Assembly (NCBI GenBank): GCA_021776735.1
Contig: JAJFFH010000027.1
Coordinates: 186,001 to 250,000, forward strand
Source of the DNA: Planctomycetota bacterium
GTDB taxonomy: Bacteria; Planctomycetota; PLA2
Direction of reading: 5' to 3'
Length of the DNA: 64,000 nt
The notes beneath the pieces were generated by a model that was not told the origin of the DNA, searched no databases, and saw only the letters and a list, made by a program, of their open reading frames with translations. Of this stretch, positions 53,887 to 62,464 are shown in pieces; the stretch's first letter is position 1, and every line of letters starts with the position of its first letter. Made by a program: the position numbers and the translations under genes.

Positions 53887-55320
53887 CTAGCGAGAATCCG
53901 GCTTGGGTGGATTCTCGATCAGGGCGTAGCGCCTCAGGAAAGCGGTGACCACTTCCGTGAACTTCTGGTTGTGTTCCATGTAAGGCATGCCCGCTGCCTC
54001 CGCGATGGGGGCGACGAGTGAGCGTGGGAAGTGGCGGCCGATGCGGCCCGCTTCGCGATGGCCGGAGAACGCGCTCGCCGCGCTGTACATGAACAGGCTG
54101 GGCACGTCGAGAGTTCGGTGCCGCGACCAACTGATGTCCGGCACGCTTGCGAATCCCTGGGGCTCGCGGCCCTTGTGAAACAGCCAGGCCACCTCCAGGT
54201 CGGACGCCTCAAGTGCGCCTCGGCCGACGCCGCCCCGGTGCAGCTTGTCGAGTGTGGCGGGCGACAGCTTGGCGCTGTTGCGGCCCATCAGCGTATTCGC
54301 GGCGAATCGTTCGGCGCGGTTGCCGCGAGCGGCGGCGCGCTGCAGCGACGTGGCGTAGGCCTGCTTGTCGAGCGCGGTATCGATCAGGATCAGCGCCGCG
54401 ACCCGCTTGGGCCGAAACAGGGCGTAGCGCATCGCGATCCAGCCGGAGGCTCCGTCCGCGAGGATCACGAATCGTTCCACGCCAAGCTTCTCGCGGAATC
54501 GGTCGAGCGAACGAACGAGCCGTGCAACGGGATAGGCGGGGATGTCGTCATGAAACCCCGACCGCCCCGTGAGCCGTTGCACGGTGGGTAACTGGACCCA
54601 ACTGATCGCCGCGTGCTCGCGCAGCGGTAGCAGATACGGCCCGAACGCTTCCGGCTTCCAGCCGAATTGCGGGAGCACCAGGAAGTGCGGTCGCCTGTTC
54701 TTGTTCTTCTTGCCCTTCGACGGTAGCGCCGCGACGGTTCGGGTTTCGAGAACGATGCCCTCGTACTCCGCCTTGGACGGCGGCTCGTCGGCCGGCCGAA
54801 AGCGCGGATCTCCCTTGTGCTTGTTCCACCAGGCCGTCCACGCGCCGGCGTCGAGAAGGCACGGCGCGGTCGTAAGGGCATGCAGCGTTTGAACGATGTG
54901 CAGTTTCGTGCGTCGATCGGTTTCTGTTTGCAGGGCGCGGACCAGCGCGGCGACCGCACGCCGGTCGCGGTGGTGCACAAGAGCCCGTGCACACGCCCGG
55001 CGCACGGCAGGATCGCGATCACGTTTCAAGACGATGCCCAGGATGAGCGCGCTCCCGAGGTCCGGGTTGAACCAGCACGCCCACGCGATCGCGGAGCGGA
55101 TGTTGGCGCTCTTGTGGGTCCGCATCAGCCCGCGCAGCTTGAACACGTCTTCACCCGTGACCTTGGCCAGCCGTCGCGCGGCGAACCACCGCGTGTTCCA
55201 GTCGTCTTCGTCCGCTTGCTGGAGCAACGGCGCGAGGCCGTCCTGCCCAAACGCGGGCGTACCCGGCCCGAAGGCGAGGAGCAGCGCGAAGAGACACAGG
55301 ATCCGACGCAAGAGCTTCAC
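53887..55320 (-). CDS. Secreted HEAT-repeat / alpha-beta hydrolase-like protein
   Basis: 477 aa from GTG 55320. A signal peptide (MKLLRRILCLFALLLAFGPGTPAFG) is followed by HEAT-like helices (NTRWFAARRLAKVTGEDVFKLRGL, SANIRSAIAWACW, DPAVRRACARALVHHRDRRAVAALVRAL). From about residue 200 an alpha/beta hydrolase fold appears, with ILADGASGWIAMRYAL as the nucleophile elbow (GASGW, not GxSxG) and EHNQKFTEVVTAFL where the catalytic His segment falls. Substrate unknown, activity uncertain. No Shine-Dalgarno sequence is evident. Confidence 0.7.
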   Translation of the reverse strand: MKLLRRILCLFALLLAFGPGTPAFGQDGLAPLLQQADEDDWNTRWFAARRLAKVTGEDVFKLRGLMRTHKSANIRSAIAWACWFNPDLGSALILGIVLKRDRDPAVRRACARALVHHRDRRAVAALVRALQTETDRRTKLHIVQTLHALTTAPCLLDAGAWTAWWNKHKGDPRFRPADEPPSKAEYEGIVLETRTVAALPSKGKKNKNRRPHFLVLPQFGWKPEAFGPYLLPLREHAAISWVQLPTVQRLTGRSGFHDDIPAYPVARLVRSLDRFREKLGVERFVILADGASGWIAMRYALFRPKRVAALILIDTALDKQAYATSLQRAAARGNRAERFAANTLMGRNSAKLSPATLDKLHRGGVGRGALEASDLEVAWLFHKGREPQGFASVPDISWSRHRTLDVPSLFMYSAASAFSGHREAGRIGRHFPRSLVAPIAEAAGMPYMEHNQKFTEVVTAFLRRYALIENPPKPDSR

Positions 55321-55834
55321 AAGATTAGGAAACGCGGCGCGGTGCGGATTCGCACGTCCTGAGCGCGCAAGCTCACCGAAAACGCACCGCGCACGGCGTG
55401 AGTGCGAGTCGAGGTCCGTACAAAAGACACGGTGTGATCGCTGGGGCGGCAAAGAACCAAGAACCTGGGACGGCGAGGTTTTTTGGCAAGCCGTTCGCAT
55501 TGTCGCAGGTGACCAGCCAATCCGCCGGGACGTTTTCTTGGGCGGGTCCCGTCCGAACCGAGAGAGTGACCGAGTGGGGGTCCGCAGGACTCTTTGCCGT
55601 TCCGGAGGTTCCGATAGAGCCGTGAGGCCAAACGGAGGGACTCGCCCGTTTTTTTCCGATCCCGCGCGACGGGAGTGAGCGCGCAGCCGCAGCGGACGGA
55701 CGGCGATGTCCCGACCCTCCTCCGATTCTGGTGCCCTGCTCATTCCCGTCCCCCGTGATCTCCCCGCGCTCCTCTCCCCCGTGACCCCTCCCCTGAATTC
55801 GGGGATCGGCGCCCTTTCCGGCTCTAATGTTCGA
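55321..55834. other. 514-bp divergent intergenic region
   Basis: Between the HEAT/hydrolase gene and larE. I see no gene, only short Arg/Gly-rich open frames, and no clear promoter except TCTAAT at 55823-55828 just before larE. It contains an exact dispersed-motif copy at 55696-55709. Confidence 0.6.
55696..55709 (+). repeat. Dispersed motif copy (exact 14-mer)
   Basis: Intergenic; the AGC flank extends it to 55691-55709, matching the 19-bp form. Confidence 0.8.
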
Positions 55835-56605
55835 ATGCTGGCCGAGCGCTACCGAGTCCTTGAGGAGCGTCTGCGGGAGTTTGGATCGGTCCTGGTGGCG
55901 CTGTCGGGCGGGGTTGATTCGGCCGTGCTCTTGGCTGCGGCGGCACGCGTGCTGCCGCGCGGCGTGCGAGCGGTGACCGCGCAGTCTGCCGCCGTTCCGG
56001 AGGAGGAGGTAGCGGACGCCCGGGAGGTCGCGCGCGCGCTCGGCGTTCCGCACGACGTCGTTGCGACGGCGGAGTTGTTCGATCCCGCGTACCGCGCGAA
56101 TCGGGGGGATCGGTGCTACCACTGCCGACGCGAGATGTACGGTGTGCTGGATGCGTTGGCGACGCGCGGCGGTGGGGTCCGGATCATCGACGGATTGAAC
56201 GCCGACGACGCGGTTGTCGACCGGCCCGGCGTGCGTGCGGCGTCCGAGTTCCGCGTGCTCCATCCGTTGCGCGAGGCAGGTCTGGGCAAGGCGACGGTGC
56301 GCCGTCTCGCCCGCGGGTTCGGACTGGCGGTACATGACAAGCCGGCACAGCCCTGTCTCGCGTCGCGGCTTCCGGTCGGCGTCGAAGTGACCGCGGAGCG
56401 TTTGGCGCGCGTGCACGGGGCGGAGCGCGCGGTCAAGGCGTTCGGCTTTTCGGTTGTCCGCGTGCGTTGCGAAGACCGTCACGCCCGCATCGAGATCGGA
56501 CCGGCCGAACTTGCACGGGCGCGGCTGTTGGCGTCGGGGTTGGAAGCGGCGGCCCGGGCGGCTGGATTTCAGACGGCGGCGCTCGACCCCGACGGCTACC
56601 GCTGA
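55835..56605 (+). CDS. larE: LarE-type ATP-dependent sacrificial sulfur transferase
   Basis: 256 aa. The PP-loop SGGVDSAVLLAAAARVL near residue 20-36, CYHCRREMYGVL near 100 and PCLASRLPVG near 175 are hallmarks of LarE, which adds sulfur to build the nickel-pincer cofactor of lactate racemase. The start is ATG 55835, with only 6 bases after a -10-like TCTAAT. No larA, larB or larC is nearby, so a related role is possible. Its 3' end overlaps the opposite-strand gene by 10 bases. Confidence 0.85.
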   Translation: MLAERYRVLEERLREFGSVLVALSGGVDSAVLLAAAARVLPRGVRAVTAQSAAVPEEEVADAREVARALGVPHDVVATAELFDPAYRANRGDRCYHCRREMYGVLDALATRGGGVRIIDGLNADDAVVDRPGVRAASEFRVLHPLREAGLGKATVRRLARGFGLAVHDKPAQPCLASRLPVGVEVTAERLARVHGAERAVKAFGFSVVRVRCEDRHARIEIGPAELARARLLASGLEAAARAAGFQTAALDPDGYR

Positions 56606-57717
56606 AACAGCGGCAGGTAGCCGTCGGGGACGGAAAGCGCGAGGAGCGAGAAAGCAGTGCCGTAGGCCCGGCCGTACGAGCCGCGCCGGGCGGTCGGGGA
56701 ATCGTCCTCCCAATGTCCCCCGGGCTGCTGCTGCGCGAGAATCAGGGGCACGATGCGCTGCTGCCAATGCCGCCATCGCGCGCTCCCGCTGCGATAAAAG
56801 ACCTGCGCGGAGTAGTAGTGGGCGTAGTGCATCCACCGGATCCGCCGCGGGTTCTTGAACCGCGCGTCCAGGTACTCAAGGCCGAGCCGAATCGCCTTGG
56901 TGTAGTACTCGCCGAAACCGTTCATCGCGGTCAGGGCAGCCGCCGTCAGGGCGGCCGTGGTCGTGTCGCTGGTCAGGCTGTACTTGAACGACCCGTCGGT
57001 CTTCTGGGAGTCCTTCAGGTATTGAAGCCCGCGTTTGTGGACGCGCTTGTCCACGATGAACCCCGCGTCCGCGGCCAAGCGCAGGGCCTGCACGACCGTG
57101 ACCGTGATCGAGCCTTCATGTCCCGCTGCGTGGTTGGGCTCATACCCCCAGCCGCCGGTGTTGGTCTGCGCGTTTTCGATGACCCGGACCGCGCGCTGCA
57201 CCTTGGTCTTCAACTCGTCCGCGCGCGGCGTTTTCTTGGCTGCGCTGCCATAGGCGAGGACCAGCACCTGGGTTGCGTAGCCGTGCCCGTGCATCCGCGA
57301 GTCGGTGTCGTCGCGGTCCCAGATGTAGCCGACGGGCTTGTTGCCCTGCGCGAGATGGCGGTTGGTCGCCGACGGCGGCAGGCTGTGCTTGAGCAGGTAG
57401 TTCACGCCGCGCCGCAGCACGTCGCCGGTTCCGCCGCGCCGGGAGGTCCAGTTCGAAAACGTGCCGCGGCCCTCCTCGTGTCCCTGCGCCATGAACGCGA
57501 GCAGGCCCAGCGCCGTGATTCCCACCTTACCGTGGTCGGCCCGCCCAAACGACCCATCGCGGTTTTGCTGATCGGCCAGGTACCGCAGCCCCAGCCGAAT
57601 CGCCGCCTTGCGCCGGGACAAGCGCACGGCTGTCTCGCGCGCTTGCGCGACATCCCCGGGCGCGAGCAGGAGCCCAAACGCGAGACCAAGAACGAGGTAT
57701 CGACTGACGCTCACCAC
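56596..57717 (-). CDS. Secreted prenyltransferase/squalene-cyclase-like toroid protein
   Basis: 373 aa from GTG 57717 (GTG 57714 also possible). A signal peptide (VSRYLVLGLAFGLLLAPG) is followed by repeats of the alpha/alpha toroid kind, with QNRDGSFG, NTGGWGYEP, QKTDGSFKYSLTSDTTTAALTA and GGHWEDDSPTARRGSYGRAYGTAFSLLAL as QW-like motifs. The catalytic Asp motifs of cyclases are not clear. Such periplasmic repeat proteins are common in Planctomycetota and of unknown role. Confidence 0.7.
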   Translation of the reverse strand: MVSVSRYLVLGLAFGLLLAPGDVAQARETAVRLSRRKAAIRLGLRYLADQQNRDGSFGRADHGKVGITALGLLAFMAQGHEEGRGTFSNWTSRRGGTGDVLRRGVNYLLKHSLPPSATNRHLAQGNKPVGYIWDRDDTDSRMHGHGYATQVLVLAYGSAAKKTPRADELKTKVQRAVRVIENAQTNTGGWGYEPNHAAGHEGSITVTVVQALRLAADAGFIVDKRVHKRGLQYLKDSQKTDGSFKYSLTSDTTTAALTAAALTAMNGFGEYYTKAIRLGLEYLDARFKNPRRIRWMHYAHYYSAQVFYRSGSARWRHWQQRIVPLILAQQQPGGHWEDDSPTARRGSYGRAYGTAFSLLALSVPDGYLPLFQR

Positions 57718-57805
57718 GGCCAGTGTACAACCTCGGTGTCCGCAAGCACGGCACGCCGCAGGATCCTCGCGGCGAAAAGCAAACGGATGGCGATGATCCG
57801 TTGTG

Positions 57806-58348
57806 CTAGAAATGCGCGCGGACGCCGTCGAGCGCGGCGCGTGCGGCCTTGGCCATCGCCAGTGTTCTTCGGTAGTAGGCGACGAGGATCCGAGCCAGGC
57901 TGCGCACCATCGCTTCTTTTTCATCGGCGCCGTGAAGTTCGCCGAGCATTCGGTCGCTTTCCCGCATGAGGTGGGCCGCATCGTCCCCGAGCTGCGTCAG
58001 CACGGCTTCGGCGAGCGCGAGCCCCTGCAGCACCTCGTCGGGCAAGAGCTCGGCGTCACCGAGGATGGATACGCCAATCGGGGGCACGGTGGGCCGGACG
58101 ATCGTTGCTTCGATGCCGAACTTCTCCCGTTGCCCCGCTTGGTCCGTCGTGAGACTCTCTTCAAGGCCGGCCCAGCGCCGCAGTGCGGCCTCGTAGTCGC
58201 GTTCGATGTCCGAGATCTCCACTGCGGCGCGTTCAACCCACCAGCGTGCGTACCGCCGGATGGCCCGACGTCGTGCCCACCGCCTTGCCAGCTGCTCGCC
58301 GAGCAGCACGGTGAAACCCGCGACGATCGTGATCGTGAGAGCCGTCAT
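57806..58348 (-). CDS. Membrane-anchored protein, unknown
   Basis: 180 aa. One N-terminal helix (MTALTITIVAGFTVLLGEQL) precedes a basic patch and a largely alpha-helical domain (VERAAVEISDIERDYEAALRRWAGLEESL...). The start codon is part of a dispersed-motif copy (58345-58358, ACGGACGGCGATGA). It lies in the minus-strand run of coiled-coil proteins. No family recognised. Confidence 0.6.
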   Translation of the reverse strand: MTALTITIVAGFTVLLGEQLARRWARRRAIRRYARWWVERAAVEISDIERDYEAALRRWAGLEESLTTDQAGQREKFGIEATIVRPTVPPIGVSILGDAELLPDEVLQGLALAEAVLTQLGDDAAHLMRESDRMLGELHGADEKEAMVRSLARILVAYYRRTLAMAKAARAALDGVRAHF

Positions 58349-58358
58349 CGCCGTCCGT
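58345..58358 (-). repeat. Dispersed motif, near copy containing a start codon
   Basis: ACGGACGGCGATGA with AGC flank on the minus strand; its ATG is the start of the gene at 57806-58348. Confidence 0.7.
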
Positions 58359-58384
58359 ATGCTCCCGCTCGAGGAGCGTCCGCG

Positions 58385-59155
58385 TTACTTGCGGTCCTCT
58401 TCCGCCTCGCGCTTGGCGCGCCGTGTTGTGTACTTGCGTACGAGTTCACGGTAGAGCGGCGGGATGTTGCGCAGGTCGTTGCGGTTGATTCGTTCCTGAA
58501 CCTCCGGGGGGAGGTGCGCGATCCACGCCTCGATGTGGCTCATGCGCGCGCGATCGAGTCTTTCCTTTTCCTTGCGCTGGCGCTCCATGCGCTTGCGCCT
58601 GTCTTCCTCGCGACGGGGCTTGTTCGGCTGCTTGTCCTTGCGAACCTGGTCGTCCTTCTTGTCCGGACGTCGCTTCTTCGGCTTTTGGTGCTTGTCGCCG
58701 GGGCCCTGGCCGCCCTTCTGCCGCGGTAGATTCGCGAGCAACTGCACGAGCCTGCTCACCGTCATTTGCGAACTCGACTTTTGGTTGTTGAGCAGGTCGG
58801 ACAGCTTGCGCTCGAGTTGCTGCTGCTGTTGCTGGAGCTGCTCGCGCTTCTTGCGTTCCTTTTCCGCCTGCTCCTTTTGGGCGGCGCTTGCTGCCGCGTC
58901 CGGGGGCTGCTTGTTCTGCAGCTCCTTGAGCTTGCGGACGATGTCGGCCTGCCGCTCGGCGAGCTTGCCTGATTTCGAGATCTCGAGGAGGAGGCGTTCG
59001 CTCTCCCGCATGAGCTGCGAGATCTCCTCCATCTGCTTGCGGATTTTCTCCTCGATCGACGATCCCTGGGCCATCGACGCTGCGGCGCAGAATGCGAGCA
59101 CGCCGGCGATTCTGAGCGGCATCGGGAGGCGGGTCTTGCGGTTGTGGTTGATCAT
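58385..59155 (-). CDS. Secreted coiled-coil protein
   Basis: 256 aa. A signal-like N-terminus (LPMPLRIAGVLAFCAAASMAQG) is followed by a glutamine-rich coiled coil (ERKKREQLQQQQQQLERKLSDLLNNQ) and a Lys/Arg-rich segment, ending in a helical motif (IEAWIAHLPPEVQERINRNDLRNIPPLYRELVRKYTT). That last part resembles the end of proteins in DUF4175-type clusters. It shares one base with the upstream gene's stop (TAATG), so translation is coupled. Confidence 0.65.
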   Translation of the reverse strand: MINHNRKTRLPMPLRIAGVLAFCAAASMAQGSSIEEKIRKQMEEISQLMRESERLLLEISKSGKLAERQADIVRKLKELQNKQPPDAAASAAQKEQAEKERKKREQLQQQQQQLERKLSDLLNNQKSSSQMTVSRLVQLLANLPRQKGGQGPGDKHQKPKKRRPDKKDDQVRKDKQPNKPRREEDRRKRMERQRKEKERLDRARMSHIEAWIAHLPPEVQERINRNDLRNIPPLYRELVRKYTTRRAKREAEEDRK

Positions 59156-62100
59156 TAGCCTTCGTCCTCTTCGCTCTCTTCGTTGTCTCCGAAGTCCGGC
59201 TCGTCGCCGCGTCCGCGCTCGGCGAGCGAGCGTCGCAGGGAATCAAAGAGCTCAGCCAGGGAGCCCTGTTCGTGGTACATGCGTTCGAGGCGTGCCTTCT
59301 CCGTGGCCGAGGGCGAGCGCCGATTCAGGTCGGGGCGGTTGTCGAAGAACGTGCCTCGTTCCTTGTTCAATTCCCGCTGCAGCACCAACACCATGCGAAT
59401 TTCGGCGCCGGGCGGAACCAGGCGCGGCTCGCCGGTGCGGCCGGGCTGCTGGCCCTTCTGCTGGTTCTGCTGGTTCTTTTGCTGTTGCTGCTGATCGGCC
59501 TGCTTCTCCTTGAGATCGCGCTCGAGGCCACGGATCGCGAGATCGAGGCGGCGCACGACGTCGCCGACAAGCTCCTGCGGCACAAGTCCCGTTTCCCGCA
59601 GCGATAGCTGGGTGGCGACCTCCTCGAGATCGGTGACGCAGCCGCCCAGGATGTAGCTGTAGACGATCGCGCCTTCTTTCTTGATGGCGACCGCTTTCTC
59701 GTCGATGTCGCGGTGCAGCGCGCGCACGCGCTTGCCCAGCGGCTTGATCTCCGAGCGGCGAATCGAGCGCGTGACACGGCCCGCCTGGCGTACGTTCGCG
59801 TCGATCTTGGCCAGCGTCTCGCGGTGCGCTTGCGCGGAGCGGCGGAAGTTGTTGAGTTCTTCGCGCAGCTTGAAGAGCAGCTCGTATTGCCGCAGCGAGC
59901 GGTAGCGCCGCTCCTCCTCCGACATGTCGCGCTGCACCTCCTTCAGGGCCTTCTCTGCACGCTCCTGCGCCTTTTCGGCTTCGTCGGAGTCGCCCTGCTC
60001 CATCGCGCGCTGCGCGTCGCGCATGGCGGATTCCGCGTCCTGCAGGCGCTCGCGCCCCGCGTCCTGCTTGGTCTTCTTGACGTGCTCTTCGAGCCGCTTG
60101 ACATCGTCGCGGAGTGCCTTTTGCTTTTCGGCGAGGCGCTTGAGCTGTTCGCGCTGCTGGCCGTTCGGGTTGTGGCGCTCGCGGACGCCGTCAAGGGCGC
60201 GTCGGGCCTCCTTCAGATTCTCCTTGGCCTGCCGCCGATCCTCCTCCGCGCTCTTCGGCATGGCAGCCTTCAGGCGACGCAAGGAGCGTCGCATCGCCTC
60301 TTCCGACTTCTTCACCGCGTCGGCTGCCTGGTTGAGCCGTTCTTTCGCGTCGTGTTCGCGCGCTTTTTTCGCGCCCTCTTCGAGCTTGCCGCGCACGGCC
60401 TGCGCACGATCGGCGGCAGCTTTCGAGCCTTCCTGGGCGCGTTGAAGTGCACCTGCGTTACGCTCGGCCGCTGCCTTCGCGTCGCCTTCGGCCTTTTGCG
60501 CCAGCTTCTTCAACTTGTCGAGGATCTCGTCCTGCTGCTTGCCGGCTTTCTTGTACTCGCCCTTTTTCAGGCTCTCTTGCGCGGCTTGGGCCTTGCCCGC
60601 GGTCGCCTTGAGCTGTTCAGCTTCCTTCGACGAAGGCTTCTTGCCCGCCGTGCCCTGCGCGAGGTTTTCGAGTTCTTGGGCGACCTTGCCCTGGCGATCG
60701 GTCAGGTCCTCGCCCTGTTCGAGTGCTTCCTTCAGGCTCCGTTCCGCGCGCTCGATGCGTTCCCGGGCGGCTTCCGCCTGACGGCGTTCCCGCTCGGTCT
60801 CGCCCGCCCGGGCGGACTTCGCGGCCTGTTTCAACTCCTTGGCGGCCTTCCGCATGGCGTCTGCCGCATTCTTCGCCGTCTGGCGCAGCCCGGCGTTTTT
60901 GGCAGCCTTGTCTTCCGCGAGCTTGTCGAGCGCCTGTGCAGTCTTTTCGGCGTTCCGCGCCCCGGCCTCGTGCGACGCTGCGCGCTGCTCCGCGGCCTTG
61001 GTCTTGCCGGTCGCCTGGGCCGTCTTTGCCATCGCGGCCGCAACCTTCTTCAGGGCTTCCGCCGCTTCGCGCGACTGTCGTGCACCGGGCTTTCCGGCCT
61101 TCATGTCGGCGGCGGCTGCCTCCGCGTGCTTACGGGCCTCTTCCAGCGCGTCCTGGTCGGCTGCTTTCTTTGCTCGATCCAATACGCGCTGGATGTCGCG
61201 GGCAAGGGTCACTTGGTCGCCTGCCAGCGTCTTGCGCGGACTAAGCTTGTCCAACGCGCTCTTGATGGCTTCGGTGGCCTGCTTGCGGCCTTTCTCGGGC
61301 GTGAGCGCCTTGGCTGCTGCGCGTAGCTCCTCGGCGCGCTTTTTTGCCTCGGGGGTTCCGGCACGCTCGGTTGCGTCCGCGGCTTCGGCGAGCGCGCTTC
61401 GCGCCTCGTCGGGGCCGTCCCGTCGCAGTGACTCGCGGGCTCGCTCAAGCGCCGCGCGCGCTTCCGTCTGGCGGGCGATCTGCTCCTGGCGCCGCGCGAG
61501 TTCTCCCACCTGGCGGGCGAGCTCGCGCTGGTCCTGTTGCTTGGCGGTCTGGGACTCGTTGCGCTTTGTCTTGCGGGCGATGTCTTGCATGTCTGCGCGG
61601 AGGCGGTTGACCTTGGGCGTGACCTTGTCCGTGTCCCCGGCGCGCACGCCGGTCTCCTTGCGCAGTCGCTGCTGAAGGTTGACGAGATCCTGAAGTCGCG
61701 CGGCCCTTTCCCGGGCGCGATCAACATCGCGCAGTTGGGAACGGGTCTGTTCATCGAGCGCCTCAATCTGGCGTTGGAGCTTGTCGAGGTCGCGTCGGGC
61801 GCGTTCCGCGATCTTTTCAGCCTCGGTTCGCGGCACGGTTCGCTTGGTGTCGCGGCGCAGTTTGCGCTGGCGATCCGCGATCTCCTTCGCGGTGCGCCGG
61901 GCCTTTTCGACCGCCCTCATCCGGCGCTCGAGATCCTCGACCTCGTTGCGGCCCGTCAAGATGTCAACGATCTTGCTCAGTTCGCCGGTGACCTTCTTGC
62001 CCAGATCCTGCACCTCCGCGGAGGCAGCGTCGCCGCGTCGCTCAAGCAGCGTCGCCATGCGCCGCAGGGCGAGTTCCAGGCCCACCAACTGCTCGTGGGT

Positions 62101-62403
62101 CGTGCCGGTCCCGGTCGCAACGCTGCCGACGCCGATGCGTTGATCGGTGACCATCCGAACCGCTTCGTCGAGGAGGTTCGCCTTGTCGAGCTCGCCCCGC
62201 TCGCGCAGGTCCCGGCCGAGCGCACGCATCTGATCAAGTCGGGTGCGCAATTCGTCCGCGGAGCGCTGCTGGCGCTGCGTCAGAGTCGCGAGCAGGCGCG
62301 TGCGGGACGTCGATTCGTCCTGGGCGTGAACGACGCCCGGCAAGATGGCGCCCACGAGCGCAGCAGCCAGGGCCCACGGGAGAGAGCGAGATAGGGTGCT
62401 CAT
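59155..62403 (-). CDS. Very long secreted coiled-coil protein
   Basis: 1082 aa from ATG 62403 with AGAGGA as ribosome binding site; in-frame codons upstream are rejected. A signal peptide (to about 29, ending VHAQ) precedes almost continuous Ala/Glu/Lys/Arg coiled coil, e.g. AEQRAASHEAGARNAEKTAQALDKLAEDK. Towards the end KEKQADQQQQQKNQQNQQKGQQ is a Gln/Asn-rich linker. A periplasmic structural or tethering role is inferred. Similar long proteins lie beside DUF4175-like genes. Confidence 0.7.
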   Translation of the reverse strand: MSTLSRSLPWALAAALVGAILPGVVHAQDESTSRTRLLATLTQRQQRSADELRTRLDQMRALGRDLRERGELDKANLLDEAVRMVTDQRIGVGSVATGTGTTHEQLVGLELALRRMATLLERRGDAASAEVQDLGKKVTGELSKIVDILTGRNEVEDLERRMRAVEKARRTAKEIADRQRKLRRDTKRTVPRTEAEKIAERARRDLDKLQRQIEALDEQTRSQLRDVDRARERAARLQDLVNLQQRLRKETGVRAGDTDKVTPKVNRLRADMQDIARKTKRNESQTAKQQDQRELARQVGELARRQEQIARQTEARAALERARESLRRDGPDEARSALAEAADATERAGTPEAKKRAEELRAAAKALTPEKGRKQATEAIKSALDKLSPRKTLAGDQVTLARDIQRVLDRAKKAADQDALEEARKHAEAAAADMKAGKPGARQSREAAEALKKVAAAMAKTAQATGKTKAAEQRAASHEAGARNAEKTAQALDKLAEDKAAKNAGLRQTAKNAADAMRKAAKELKQAAKSARAGETERERRQAEAARERIERAERSLKEALEQGEDLTDRQGKVAQELENLAQGTAGKKPSSKEAEQLKATAGKAQAAQESLKKGEYKKAGKQQDEILDKLKKLAQKAEGDAKAAAERNAGALQRAQEGSKAAADRAQAVRGKLEEGAKKAREHDAKERLNQAADAVKKSEEAMRRSLRRLKAAMPKSAEEDRRQAKENLKEARRALDGVRERHNPNGQQREQLKRLAEKQKALRDDVKRLEEHVKKTKQDAGRERLQDAESAMRDAQRAMEQGDSDEAEKAQERAEKALKEVQRDMSEEERRYRSLRQYELLFKLREELNNFRRSAQAHRETLAKIDANVRQAGRVTRSIRRSEIKPLGKRVRALHRDIDEKAVAIKKEGAIVYSYILGGCVTDLEEVATQLSLRETGLVPQELVGDVVRRLDLAIRGLERDLKEKQADQQQQQKNQQNQQKGQQPGRTGEPRLVPPGAEIRMVLVLQRELNKERGTFFDNRPDLNRRSPSATEKARLERMYHEQGSLAELFDSLRRSLAERGRGDEPDFGDNEESEEDEG

Positions 62404-62464
62404 GATCGATTCCTCTTGCGTTGTTGATACGGTCGATTTGTTCATCGCCAAGTCCGTCTGCGGT

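Noticed and set aside
59713-61326. 537-residue Leu/Arg-rich plus-strand frame
   Set aside because: Antisense shadow of the coiled-coil gene; repeats of Leu/Arg mirror Lys/Glu/Ala codons on the other strand.
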